DNA of 64,000 nt from Pseudorhodoplanes sp. (GTDB lineage Bacteria; Pseudomonadota; Alphaproteobacteria; Rhizobiales; Xanthobacteraceae). The notes under the pieces were generated by a model. The model made no database searches, was not told where the DNA came from, and worked only from the letters and a program-made list of their open reading frames with translations. Within the stretch, counting starts at the first letter, position 1; each line of letters starts with the position of its first letter. The position numbers and the translations under genes were made by a program. The stretch lies in contig JAVSMS010000001.1 of assembly GCA_032027085.1 (NCBI GenBank), positions 4,441,730 to 4,505,729 of the forward strand, written 5' to 3'. Positions 55,062-63,819 of this stretch are shown here, piece by piece.

Positions 55062-56258
55062 TCAGAGGGCTGTCTTCCGTTTTGCAAATGTTGCGGCGAC
55101 AATCACGCCGCCCAGCGCGGCGATCATCGCCATCCCTGCGTAACCCGTGCTGCCGAATCTTTCGTAGAGAAATCCGGCGAGGCCCATGCTGACGCCGAGC
55201 AGAACGCCGCTCAGGATCGAGAAATAACCCTGCGCAGTCGCCGCGAAACGTTCCGGCGCACGATAGGCGATGTAACCGATCAGGCCGAGATGCGTGGCGC
55301 CGAAGGTCGCGGCGTGCAGGCCTTGCAGCAACGGCAATGTCCAGCCGGGCGGATCGAGTGCCATCACTGTCCAGCGGATGAGGCCGCCGGAGGCGCCGAT
55401 CAGCAGCAGCATCTGCGGTGCAAGCCACGGCGGCAGACGTCCCGACAGCGCGAACAGGACGATTTCAGCGATGACGCCGAGCGCCCACAGCAGGCCGATG
55501 GTGACGCCGTCGAAGCCCGCCGCTTTCCAGTCGATGGTGGAAAAGCCGTAATACAGGGCGTGGCTCGCCTGGATCAGGCCTGCGGCGGCAATCACGGCGA
55601 TGAACGCCGGATCGCGCCAGAGCGGGGCCGATGGCGCCTCGATGGCCGGCGGCGCTGCCGGCAACGGGACAAGGCGCAACGACACCAGGGCCGCCAACAC
55701 AGCGGAGGCCGCGATGGCCCAGATCAGATGCACGGGCTGAATGAGGTCGAGCAGGAAACCGGCGCCGAGATTGGCGGCAATGAAGGCGACCGAGCCCCAG
55801 AGCCGGATGCCGCCATACGACCCGCCGTGGATCTTCAGTCCCTTGAGAGCAAAGGCATCCGACAAGGCCACGATCGGCGTATGTGCGATCGAGGCGATGC
55901 TGACCGCGGCCAGGATGGCCAGCGCGCCATTGGTGAAGCCGACGGCGATATACCCGGCGGCCGCGGCGATGGCAGCCCCAACCAGCGTTTCTCGCAGCCC
56001 GCCGTGCCGGTCGGCGATCCGGGTCAGGAGCGGCACCGCCACCACCCGGACAAAGGCCGGCGCCGCCAACACGATTCCGATCTGGGCGGCGTCCAACCCC
56101 TTGGCTTCGAGCCAGAGCGGAAAAAAAGGCAACTGAATGCCGATCAGCACAAAATAAGCCGCATAGAAGGCCGACAGGCGGGCGGCGAAACCGCTGGTGG
56201 ATAACTTGGTGGGAACGGGCATGCGGGCGGTCGGGCGCTTGGAAGCTTCTGTCTGCAT
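55062..56258 (-). CDS. MFS transporter, HcaT/phenylpropionate-type
   Basis: 398 residues with about 12 membrane helices. The start of the membrane part (FYAAYFVLIGIQLPFFPLWL) and LLTRIADRHGGLRET loop fit the MFS_1_like family (YcaD/HcaT), which includes putative permeases for aromatic acids and nucleosides. Substrate unknown. The gene starts 21 bases from the divergent gene at 56280, so the two must share or overlap promoters. Confidence 0.85.
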   Translation of the reverse strand: MQTEASKRPTARMPVPTKLSTSGFAARLSAFYAAYFVLIGIQLPFFPLWLEAKGLDAAQIGIVLAAPAFVRVVAVPLLTRIADRHGGLRETLVGAAIAAAAGYIAVGFTNGALAILAAVSIASIAHTPIVALSDAFALKGLKIHGGSYGGIRLWGSVAFIAANLGAGFLLDLIQPVHLIWAIAASAVLAALVSLRLVPLPAAPPAIEAPSAPLWRDPAFIAVIAAAGLIQASHALYYGFSTIDWKAAGFDGVTIGLLWALGVIAEIVLFALSGRLPPWLAPQMLLLIGASGGLIRWTVMALDPPGWTLPLLQGLHAATFGATHLGLIGYIAYRAPERFAATAQGYFSILSGVLLGVSMGLAGFLYERFGSTGYAGMAMIAALGGVIVAATFAKRKTAL

Positions 56259-56279
56259 GCGTAGCTTCGGACGCAGCCA

Positions 56280-57368
56280 ATGTCAGACGAAAAACGGGCG
56301 CTGACCCGGCATTCCGCGCCGCCCAGCGAGGCGGACTACGAGGCAATCCTTGCCGCGGTCATGGAGACGGGCCGCGGGCGTTGGTTTTTGCACGAATTCG
56401 CCCAGCGCAACCGCCATGCCGAGACCCGCGGGGTGCTTACGGCCATCCAGAAAATCGAAGGAATCCTGCGGGCGCAGGGCGGCGATATCGCGGAGGCCCC
56501 GCCTCACCCGGCTGCCAGTCAGATCGCCACCGCCATCGCGCGGGCGCAGGAAATGGTGGCGACCTCATCGGGAAGCGACGACGCGCACGCCTTCGACAAT
56601 GTTGTGCAATCGTTGGAAACCGCGCAGGTCCGCATGCGCGGGGTCTATAGCAGGCTGCGCGACGCCGCGGTCGCCTTGCGGGAAGAAGGCGGCCACAGCC
56701 GCATCTGCAACGACCTCGACCGCCAAGTGCGCGATCTCGACGCGGGCTGCGCGCAGATCGAGGATGCGTCGGGCGATATCCGCATTCTGACCGCGGTGCT
56801 GAAGGAGATCGAGAGTCTTGCCGGCGAAGCGCCGGTGCCGGCCAGCGTGGCGCCTGCGCCTGAAGCAAATCCTGTCCCGGAAGCGCTGGTGGTCACGCCG
56901 GTCGCGGTGCCGCCGCAGCCACAGAATGACCCGGTCGAGACCGGCATCATGGTCTCCGACACGATCACTCTCGACGAACTGGAAGCCTGCATCGCGGAAT
57001 TTGAGGAGAGCGAGCCGGAGATTGCGACTGCGCGCGAACCCGTTGAAACAGCAGCCATTGAACCGCTTGCCATTGAACCGCTTGCCATTGAAACGCCGGC
57101 CAGTGTCATCGCGGCGACCAATCTTCCGGCCCACAAGACGATCGAGCCGGACGCGCTGATTCAATCCGATCCGGCCGAATTTCTATTGGAGCCGTTGCCG
57201 GAAACGCAGGCACCGCAATCGCTTGCGCCCGAACTTGGTGAATCCGCGCTCGCGGCCGTACCCGAATTGACAATTGCAGAAAGAAAACCGTTGCAACTGG
57301 ATTCCTTCGATCCGCTGGCACCGCTGCGGGCGCTGAGCGACGAGGAAAGGATCGCGCTGTTCAGTTGA
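56280..57368 (+). CDS. Uncharacterised protein with helical N-terminus and Pro/Glu-rich C-terminus
   Basis: 362 residues. N-terminal ETGRGRWFLHEFAQRNRHAET is a strong conserved-looking segment seen in rhizobial proteins. A helical bundle follows to about residue 185 (QVRDLDAGCAQIEDASGDIR). The rest is disordered, rich in Pro, Ala and Glu, with a repeated AIEPL unit. The bundle recalls CheZ-like phosphatases in layout, but I do not see the expected active-site motif clearly. Function open. Confidence 0.65.
   Translation: MSDEKRALTRHSAPPSEADYEAILAAVMETGRGRWFLHEFAQRNRHAETRGVLTAIQKIEGILRAQGGDIAEAPPHPAASQIATAIARAQEMVATSSGSDDAHAFDNVVQSLETAQVRMRGVYSRLRDAAVALREEGGHSRICNDLDRQVRDLDAGCAQIEDASGDIRILTAVLKEIESLAGEAPVPASVAPAPEANPVPEALVVTPVAVPPQPQNDPVETGIMVSDTITLDELEACIAEFEESEPEIATAREPVETAAIEPLAIEPLAIETPASVIAATNLPAHKTIEPDALIQSDPAEFLLEPLPETQAPQSLAPELGESALAAVPELTIAERKPLQLDSFDPLAPLRALSDEERIALFS
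57054..57092 (+). repeat. 15-base in-frame tandem repeat
   Basis: The unit GCCATTGAACCGCTT is present twice and then 9 bases of a third copy, coding for AIEPL-AIEPL-AIE in the disordered part of the protein above. Copy number may vary between strains. Confidence 0.85.
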
Positions 57369-57380
57369 TGACTTCCGTCA

Positions 57381-57459
57381 TGCCCGCGCTTGTCGCGGGC
57401 ATTCACGTCCTTAAGACTGAGCAAGCATCGCAGACGTGGATGGCGGGCAAGCCCGGCCA
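57381..57459. repeat. REP-like palindromes
   Basis: TGCCCGCG-CTTGT-CGCGGGCA (57381-57401, perfect) and an imperfect TGGCGGGC-AA-GCCCGGCCA (57441-57459) lie between the convergent genes. Confidence 0.6.
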
Positions 57460-57470
57460 TGACGGTGACA

Positions 57471-58460
57471 TCAGGCCGCAATCAACCGGCAAAACAGGTC
57501 CGGATCGACATTGCCGCCGGAGAGCACTGCAACCACGACCTTGCCTTTGACGTCGAGTTTGCCGGCGAGCAGGGCCGCGAGTCCGATAGCGCCGCCCGGC
57601 TCCACCACGAGCTTCAGCTCGCGCCAGGCGAAGGCTACCGCGCGGCCGACCTCCTCGTCGGTCGCGGTTACCCCCTGCCCGATCAGTTTCGACGTGATCG
57701 GGAATGTCAGTTCGCCCGGCCGCTCGGTCATCAATGAATCGCAGATGGTGCCGCTCATGCGTGCATTCTTTTCGCGCTGTCCGCTCCTGAACGAGCGCAG
57801 CGTATCGTCGAAGCCGTCCGGCTCGGCGGTGTAAAAGATCGTTTCCGGAATCTGCGTTTTCATCGCCAGCGAGATGCCGGCCGCGAGCCCGCCGCCCGAG
57901 GCACCGATGACGGCGAGATCGGGCTTGAGGCCAAGTTTGGTGAGGTCCTCGATGATTTCGAGTCCCGCCGTGCCCTGCCCCGCGATCACAAACGGATCGT
58001 CGAAGGGCGGCACCAGAGTCGCGCCGCGCTCCTGCATGATTCTTTTCGCGATGCCGGCGCGGTCTTCACTGTCGCGGTCATACAGCACGACTTCGGCGCC
58101 GAGCGCCGCGGTGCGCTCGCGCTTGGGCCGCGGCGCATCGGCCGGCATCACAATCACCGCCGGCATGCCGAGCAGCTTTGCCGCGGCCGCCACGCCCTGT
58201 GCATGATTGCCCGACGAGTAGGCCACGACACCCGCCGCGCGCTGCTCCGCTGGGATGGACGAGCATTTGTTGTAGGCGCCGCGGAATTTGAAAGCACCCA
58301 TGCGCTGCAGGGTTTCCGCTTTCAGAAACACATGCGCATCGAGAAGGTCATCAAGCGCCGGAGAATTGATCAGCGGCGTGCGGATAGCGACACCATGCAG
58401 CCGCTTGGCGGCGGCTTCGATGTCGGAGAACTGGGGCGGATTTCGCGTTTCGATGTTCAT
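57471..58460 (-). CDS. Threonine/serine dehydratase-like PLP enzyme, no regulatory domain
   Basis: 329 residues from the ATG at 58460. The PLP lysine is K58 in GAFKFRGAYN; the phosphate loop is ASGGGLAAG. SSGNHAQGVAAAAKLLG is the fold-type II dehydratase signature. The C-terminal ACT domain of biosynthetic IlvA is absent, so this is a catabolic-type threonine dehydratase, serine racemase or hydroxyaspartate dehydratase. It is the first of a run of minus-strand genes; no obvious pathway partner. Confidence 0.88.
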   Translation of the reverse strand: MNIETRNPPQFSDIEAAAKRLHGVAIRTPLINSPALDDLLDAHVFLKAETLQRMGAFKFRGAYNKCSSIPAEQRAAGVVAYSSGNHAQGVAAAAKLLGMPAVIVMPADAPRPKRERTAALGAEVVLYDRDSEDRAGIAKRIMQERGATLVPPFDDPFVIAGQGTAGLEIIEDLTKLGLKPDLAVIGASGGGLAAGISLAMKTQIPETIFYTAEPDGFDDTLRSFRSGQREKNARMSGTICDSLMTERPGELTFPITSKLIGQGVTATDEEVGRAVAFAWRELKLVVEPGGAIGLAALLAGKLDVKGKVVVAVLSGGNVDPDLFCRLIAA

Positions 58461-58559
58461 ACCGAACGGTAGCGCCGCTTCGGACTGGACTGCAAGCGAT
58501 CCCCGTCTGGGCCTCCCCTTCAGGGAGGTAACGGCGGATATGCCGCTCAACTCCCAAAG

Positions 58560-59486
58560 CTACCCCGCCTGCGCATCCCAGAGCGCCTCGATGCGGCGGC
58601 GGAAGGCTTTCGGCGATTCCGCAAACAGCCGCGCCGCCACCTTCGACGCCGGCTTCACATATTCAGCCTCCTGATACGCGATCAGCGGGGCGAGCTTGGA
58701 GCGCCAGGGCGCCAGCGGCTGATGCGGCATTGTCAGGTGCGTCAGCACCACCAGATCCTGATAGCGGCCGAGCCGGTTGCGCAGCCGTTGCGCCTCGTCG
58801 ACCCAGATGCGGCCGAGCCGCGGCCAGGCCGGCTCGATCAATTCCATCTGATAGCGATGCTCCACCACGCGACGGCGCAATTCGTGCAATTCGTCGGGCG
58901 TCGCAGCCGACCAGTCCTTCGGCAAGGCCTGCCGCGCCCGGCGATAGGTCTCCGCCAGGCGCCCGGCCAGATCGGAAAAGGTCAACGGATGCAGCGCCCA
59001 GTGCGAGACATAATAGGAGGCCGCGGTGATGTAGTCGGAGAATTGCTGGCGCGTCTCCTCATCCCAGATTTTCGCTTCCTTGTCCGCGCGCAGCTCTTCC
59101 AGCCGCCGATAGATCGCGACGAGATTCTGCGGCGACAGGGTCGGCGGCAGATCGTAGGTGCCGGCGATGGTATCGTGAAACGCGTCGATCGCCGATTGCG
59201 CGTCGCGCGCCACCGTCAGGCGCCGCGCCAGCAGACGCGCATCGTCGCGCAGCGACTGGTGCTGATCGGCGAGAAACGGCGACAGCATTTTCAGGAATGC
59301 GCGCCATTGCTTCATCGCGCGGCGGATGTCGTGCACCACGACCTTGTCGTCGAGAGTCCTGTCTTCGAGAATCTCGTGCGCCTGTTTCAGAAGATGCGCG
59401 GCAATCGCCTGCAACGTCTCGCCGACCGGCTTGCCCGGCTTCAAGGCAGGCTGCTCGTTCATCGGGCTGGGGGTATCTTGTTCCAT
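58560..59486 (-). CDS. CHAD-domain protein
   Basis: 308 residues from the ATG at 59486; a GTG at 59507 is also possible. CHAD marks: VHDIRRAMKQWRAFLKML and a second half with ELHELRRRVVEHRYQMELI, helices rich in conserved His, Arg and Lys that form a basic channel. CHAD domains bind polyphosphate and are often next to polyphosphate or VTC/CYTH enzymes. No CYTH domain is seen here. Function probably polyphosphate-linked. Confidence 0.85.
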   Translation of the reverse strand: MEQDTPSPMNEQPALKPGKPVGETLQAIAAHLLKQAHEILEDRTLDDKVVVHDIRRAMKQWRAFLKMLSPFLADQHQSLRDDARLLARRLTVARDAQSAIDAFHDTIAGTYDLPPTLSPQNLVAIYRRLEELRADKEAKIWDEETRQQFSDYITAASYYVSHWALHPLTFSDLAGRLAETYRRARQALPKDWSAATPDELHELRRRVVEHRYQMELIEPAWPRLGRIWVDEAQRLRNRLGRYQDLVVLTHLTMPHQPLAPWRSKLAPLIAYQEAEYVKPASKVAARLFAESPKAFRRRIEALWDAQAG

Positions 59487-59551
59487 CGGCTGAGGCCAAT
59501 GCTGCACATCAAACCGGAACCTGTCCAGCTGGACTCAGCCACGCCGAAACT

Positions 59552-60349
59552 TTAGGCAGCGCGCGCCGGCACGAGACGGGACATGTTGATGCGCTGCGGC
59601 GGCTCCGCCGCCCAGTGAATGATTTCAAAGCGGCCATCGTGATGCTCGGCGATGGCGGTGCAATTCTCGACCCAGTCGCCGCAATTCACATAGCGGATGC
59701 CGAAATCGTCGTGGATCGCGGCATGGTGGATGTGTCCGCAGACAATTCCGTCGACCTCATGCTTGCGCGCGCCGGCGACCAGAGCCTTTTCATATTCTCC
59801 GATAAATGACACCGCATTCTTGACCTTGAGCTTCGCCCATTGCGACAGCGACCAATAGCCAAGGCCGCAGGCACGGCGGATGTTGTTGAAGACGCGGTTG
59901 AGGACAATGGCGAAATCGTAGGCCTTGTCGCCGAGCAGAGCGAGCCAGCGCGCCTGTGTCACCACGAGATCAAAGTGGTCGCCATGCACCACGAGATAGC
60001 GTCGGGCGTCAGCAGCGACATGCACGGCCTGTTCGACCACCTCGATGCCGCCGAAGTGGCTGCCGTAATAATCACGGAGAAATTCATCGTGGTTCCCCGG
60101 AATATAGACGATGCGCGTGCCCTTGCGCGCCTTGCGCAGAATCTTCTGCACCACGTCATTGTGCGATTGCGGCCAGAACCAGCTCGATTTCAGCGCCCAG
60201 CCGTCGACGATGTCGCCGACGAGGTAAATTGTGTCGGCGTCGTGATGGCGCAGGAAATCGAGCATTTTGCCAGCCTGGCAGCCGCGCGCGCCGAGATGCA
60301 GATCGGACAAGAACAGGGTTCGGAAATGCCGAGGGCTGGTATGGGTCAT
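59552..60349 (-). CDS. LpxH-like metallophosphatase (UDP-2,3-diacylglucosamine diphosphatase family)
   Basis: 265 residues from the ATG at 60349. Calcineurin-type metal motifs in order: LSDLHLG, VGDIVDGW, PGNHDEF, VVHGDHFD and GHIHHA. This set with ALKSSWFWPQ is typical of LpxH/YbbF-related membrane phosphatases in alphaproteobacteria, which may act in lipid A or other lipid pyrophosphate cleavage. It is divergent from the lipid glycosyltransferase-like gene at 60487, across 137 bases. Confidence 0.82.
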   Translation of the reverse strand: MTHTSPRHFRTLFLSDLHLGARGCQAGKMLDFLRHHDADTIYLVGDIVDGWALKSSWFWPQSHNDVVQKILRKARKGTRIVYIPGNHDEFLRDYYGSHFGGIEVVEQAVHVAADARRYLVVHGDHFDLVVTQARWLALLGDKAYDFAIVLNRVFNNIRRACGLGYWSLSQWAKLKVKNAVSFIGEYEKALVAGARKHEVDGIVCGHIHHAAIHDDFGIRYVNCGDWVENCTAIAEHHDGRFEIIHWAAEPPQRINMSRLVPARAA

Positions 60350-60486
60350 CAGCAACCGCGAACACCATTGTCGTGCGTCATGCGCCGCTCATGCCAGATA
60401 TCCATTGCGGTTTGATGACAAGGGCTTGGGCGGCTTTCCTGATCAATGTCATCACCTCGTCATCGCGTCCCGTTACGCGTTGACGG

Positions 60487-61620
60487 ATGACAGCCGCACT
60501 CCTCGCCGCCGTTGCATTCGCAATCATTGCATCGGCTCTGCACCTCGCCAGCATCGCCACAGCCGTCTGGCGCTGTCGACAGGCCACACATCACATTCCG
60601 GCGCCGGCGCATGCGGAAGCCGTCAGCATGGTGATTCCGGTCTGCGGGCTGGACAATTACGCCGAGGACACGCTGCGCTCAGCCTTCCGGCTGGATTATC
60701 CGCGCTACGAATTGCTGTTCTGTGCGGCGCGGACGGATGACGCCGCCCTACCCGTCGTGCGACGGCTGATGGCGGAACATCCCTGGATCGACGCCCGCAT
60801 TCTGATCGGCAACGAACGCATCAGCGAGAACCCGAAGCTCAACAACGTATTCAAGGGCTGGCGCGAAGCACGCTTTGACTGGATCATGATGCCGGACAGC
60901 AATGTGCTGATGCCACGCGACTATCTGCAGCGGTCGCTGTCGCATTTCACACCCGATACCGGACTTGTCTGCTCGCCGCCGCTCGGCTGCCTGCCGGACG
61001 GCTTCTGGGCTGAACTCGAATGCGCGTTCCTCAACACTTACCAGGCGCGCTGGCAATATTTTGCGGATGCGGCCGGTTTCGGGTTCGCGCAGGGCAAGAC
61101 CATGCTCTGGCGGCGCGATCTGATCGAAAAAGCAGGCGGCGTTCGCGCGCTCGGCCTTGAGGCGGCGGAAGACGCGGCCTCGACCAAGATCGTGCGCCGG
61201 CTCGGCCTGCGCGTGCGCCTCGTCGAGCCGCCGGTGCGACAGCCGCTGGGCCTTCGTTCGATGAAGGATGTCTGGAAGCGGCAGCGGCGCTGGGCGCGGC
61301 TGCGGCGCGCGAGTTTCCCGCTTTATTTTGTGCCGGAGATTCTGTCCGGTTCGCTGGCGCCGCTTGCGGCGGTCCTTTTCGTCGCCCGACAGTTCGAGGT
61401 AGCGCTGCTCGGCGCCGCGCTGCTGTTTGCCATGGCGTGGTATGGCGCCGAGATGATGCTGCTGGTCAAGACCGGATGGCATGTCTCCCGCCACTCGCTG
61501 ACCTGCGCCATCTTGCGCGACCTGATGCTGCCGGTCCTCTATGTGAATGCCTGGGGCGGCAGCCGCTTCGAATGGCGCGGCCACAACATGCGCGCGGTTG
61601 AAGGGACGAGGTGGTTATAG
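60487..61620 (+). CDS. Ceramide-glucosyltransferase-like (GT21/HpnI-like) glycosyltransferase
   Basis: 377 residues. One N-terminal membrane helix (LLAAVAFAIIASALHLASIA), a GT-A domain with AARTDD, PDSN and the late WKRQRRWARL motif ((Q/R)-x-x-R-W), and two or three C-terminal membrane helices. This is the D1-D2-D3-(Q/R)xxRW layout of GT21, which includes ceramide glucosyltransferases and the hopanoid enzyme HpnI. Either lipid could be the acceptor. It stands divergent from the LpxH-like gene; hopanoid genes are not seen nearby. Confidence 0.78.
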   Translation: MTAALLAAVAFAIIASALHLASIATAVWRCRQATHHIPAPAHAEAVSMVIPVCGLDNYAEDTLRSAFRLDYPRYELLFCAARTDDAALPVVRRLMAEHPWIDARILIGNERISENPKLNNVFKGWREARFDWIMMPDSNVLMPRDYLQRSLSHFTPDTGLVCSPPLGCLPDGFWAELECAFLNTYQARWQYFADAAGFGFAQGKTMLWRRDLIEKAGGVRALGLEAAEDAASTKIVRRLGLRVRLVEPPVRQPLGLRSMKDVWKRQRRWARLRRASFPLYFVPEILSGSLAPLAAVLFVARQFEVALLGAALLFAMAWYGAEMMLLVKTGWHVSRHSLTCAILRDLMLPVLYVNAWGGSRFEWRGHNMRAVEGTRWL

Positions 61621-61642
61621 GCTTCAATCCTCTCCGCTGTCA

Positions 61643-61663
61643 TGCCCCCGAAAAAGCGGGGCA
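61643..61663. repeat. REP-like palindrome
   Basis: TGCCCC-CGAAAAAGC-GGGGCA between the glycosyltransferase and LysE genes. Related to the repeats at 2322-2381 and 57381-57459. Confidence 0.5.
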
Positions 61664-61775
61664 TCCAGTACACACCGAGAGCGCGGTGATTGCTGGATCG
61701 CCCAATCAAAAATCGGCTTGGCCGACTTTTGCTCGGGTAAACCAGAGACCGGGCGCGGGCATGACAAATGATCGG

Positions 61776-62369
61776 TCAGACAAACAACAACCCGACCGAC
61801 AACGCCACCAGAGCCGCCATCGTGTAATTGAACACGCGCCGCGAGCGTTCCGATTTCAGCAGCCGGCCGATGGCGACGCCGAACAAGCAATAGACGACGA
61901 CCGAGCCTGTCGTGGCGACGGCGAAGATCGCGACAATCAGCGCGAGCTCGATATTCAGCCGCGCGCCGCCGGTGGTGAATGCGGTGACCACAGTGGCGGC
62001 GACCACCAAGCCCTTCACATTCACCCACTGGAACAGCGCCGCTTCGAGAAAGGTGAGCGGCCGCGAATTGCCCTCCACAGCGGCGGGATCGCCCGCCGTC
62101 GCGATGCGCCAGGCGAGATAGAGCAGATAGATCACGCCGACAATGCGCAAGGCCGCATGCAAGGCCGGATAGAGCGCGAAGATCTGGCCGAGGCCCAGCC
62201 CGAAGGCGACCAGCAGCACCGCAAATCCCACGCTGACGCCCGCCATATGCGGGAGCGAACGAGCGAAACCGAAGGCCTGGCCGGAGGCCGTGACCATCAC
62301 GTTGTTCGGGCCGGGAGTGAAGGATCCCGCAATGGCGAACAAAGCCAGCGGCAGTAGATTGTCCAGCAT
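61776..62369 (-). CDS. LysE/RhtB-family amino-acid exporter
   Basis: 197 residues from the ATG at 62369. Six membrane helices with the family start PLALFAIAGSFTPGPNNVMV. VKGLVVAATVV and FLEAALFQWVNVK (the conserved FQWxNPK-type segment) follow. Exports amino acids or homoserine lactone-like compounds; the substrate is unknown. No clear ribosome binding site. Divergent from the SDR gene. Confidence 0.9.
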   Translation of the reverse strand: MLDNLLPLALFAIAGSFTPGPNNVMVTASGQAFGFARSLPHMAGVSVGFAVLLVAFGLGLGQIFALYPALHAALRIVGVIYLLYLAWRIATAGDPAAVEGNSRPLTFLEAALFQWVNVKGLVVAATVVTAFTTGGARLNIELALIVAIFAVATTGSVVVYCLFGVAIGRLLKSERSRRVFNYTMAALVALSVGLLFV

Positions 62370-62512
62370 CTGAAAAGGAAGCCCATGTGGCGCGCGGCCG
62401 AGGTAAATAATCTTGGCCGTGGCTGTTGCCGGACATAATATGCGCGGCTCGGCGCAGTGCCTAGCGCCCTGCTCCGTCATGCCCGCCATGACGCATTCAA
62501 GAAGGATTTGGG

Positions 62513-63292
62513 ATGGATCTCGGTATCAAGGGCCGCAAGGCGATCGTCTGCGCGTCAAGCCGCGGGCTCGGCTATGGCTGCGCCATGGCGCTGGCGCGCG
62601 AGGGCGTCGAGGTGGTGCTGAACGGGCGCGACGAAAAGCGGCTGGCGCAAGCCGCCGACGAAATCGCCAAGGCCACGGGCGCTAGGATCATTCCGGTCGC
62701 AGCGGATGTGGCTAGCCCTGAGGGCCAGAAAGCCCTGTTCGCCGCCTGCCCGGAGCCGGACATTCTGGTCAACAACAACGCCGGCCCGCCTTTCCGCGAT
62801 TTCCGCAAATTGACGCGCGAGCAGATGCTGGAAGGGGTGACCGCCAACATGGTGGTGGCGATCGAACTCATTCAGAAAGCGATCGATCCGATGATGGCGA
62901 AGAAATTCGGCCGCATTGTCAACATCACCTCCGGCACGGTCAAGATGCCGCTGGCAGGCCTCGATCTCTCCTCCGGCGCACGCGCGGGGCTGACCGCGTT
63001 TCTCGCCGGCGTCGCGCGTTCGGTCGCGGCCTCGAACGTGACCATCAACTTCCTCTTGCCGGGCGCCTTCGATACCGACCGCCTGCGCTCCAATATCGAA
63101 AACAATGCGAAAAAACAGAATATCAGTTTCGATCAGGCCAAGGCGAACCGCATCGCATCAGTGCCGGCCAAGCGCTTCGGCACAGCGGATGAATTCGGCG
63201 CGGCCTGTGCATTCCTCTGCTCCGCGCAGGCCGGCTATCTCACCGGCCAGAACATCCTGATCGACGGCGGCGTCTTCCCGGCGGCATTCTGA
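62513..63292 (+). CDS. Short-chain dehydrogenase/reductase with replaced catalytic Tyr and Lys
   Basis: 259 residues, AGAAGGATTTGGG upstream. Cofactor motif ASSRGLGYG replaces TGxxxGxG, and NNNAG is present. At the place of Y-x-x-x-K the chain has S-S-G-A-R (LSSGARAG), so both Tyr and Lys of the active site are changed; the preceding Ser (NITS) remains. Relatives with this LSxGAR form are frequent in rhizobia and actinobacteria, mostly called FabG-like. Reductase activity by the usual mechanism is doubtful. Confidence 0.88.
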   Translation: MDLGIKGRKAIVCASSRGLGYGCAMALAREGVEVVLNGRDEKRLAQAADEIAKATGARIIPVAADVASPEGQKALFAACPEPDILVNNNAGPPFRDFRKLTREQMLEGVTANMVVAIELIQKAIDPMMAKKFGRIVNITSGTVKMPLAGLDLSSGARAGLTAFLAGVARSVAASNVTINFLLPGAFDTDRLRSNIENNAKKQNISFDQAKANRIASVPAKRFGTADEFGAACAFLCSAQAGYLTGQNILIDGGVFPAAF

Positions 63293-63302
63293 CGAACGCC
63301 GC

Positions 63303-63710
63303 TCAATTCGCCGGCACGATCATTTTGCCGATCGGCCAGAGTGCGAGGCCGGCGAGCTTCAGATGCGCCCAGGCGAACGGGATGCCGATGATGGTGATCG
63401 CAAGCCCAATCGCGGTAATCACATGCGCGAGCGCAAGCCACCAGCCGGCCAGGACGAACCAGATGATGTTACCGATCACGCCGAGCGGGCCGGTGCCAAT
63501 ATCCTCGCGACCGGTATAGACATCGCGCGAGACCACCGTCTGGCCGAAAGGCAGAAAGGTGTAGATGCCGATATTGAAGGCCGCGCGCGCCCAAGGCAGG
63601 CCAACAATGGTGATGGCCATGATCGCTCCGGCAATGAACCATCCGACCGCCATCCATAGGCCGCCGAATACGATCCACAGGATGTTGAGCAGCAGTGAGA
63701 AGAATGACAT
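63303..63710 (-). CDS. yccF: YccF-domain membrane protein
   Basis: 135 residues from the ATG at 63710. Two similar halves each with a membrane pair: LLLNILWIVFGGLWMAVGWF / ITIVGLPWARAAFNI and GNIIWFVLAGWWLALAH / ITIIGIPFAWAHLKLA. The repeated ITI(V/I)G(L/I)P motif is the YccF signature. Function unknown. Convergent with the SDR gene, 10 bases between stops. Confidence 0.92.
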   Translation of the reverse strand: MSFFSLLLNILWIVFGGLWMAVGWFIAGAIMAITIVGLPWARAAFNIGIYTFLPFGQTVVSRDVYTGREDIGTGPLGVIGNIIWFVLAGWWLALAHVITAIGLAITIIGIPFAWAHLKLAGLALWPIGKMIVPAN

Positions 63711-63819
63711 CGCCAGACACTCAATTGTAGCAAATTGCAAGGACGGCGGCCGCCTGCCCTGTTTTCACAAGCTAGCAGCAATCCCGCATCCCGTCGCACA
63801 CAACCGCACGAAGGCGGTG

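Noticed and set aside
56280-57368. Assignment of the unknown gene as CheZ
   Set aside because: Helical layout is similar, but the expected Asp/Gln active-site motif is not clear and no chemotaxis genes are nearby.
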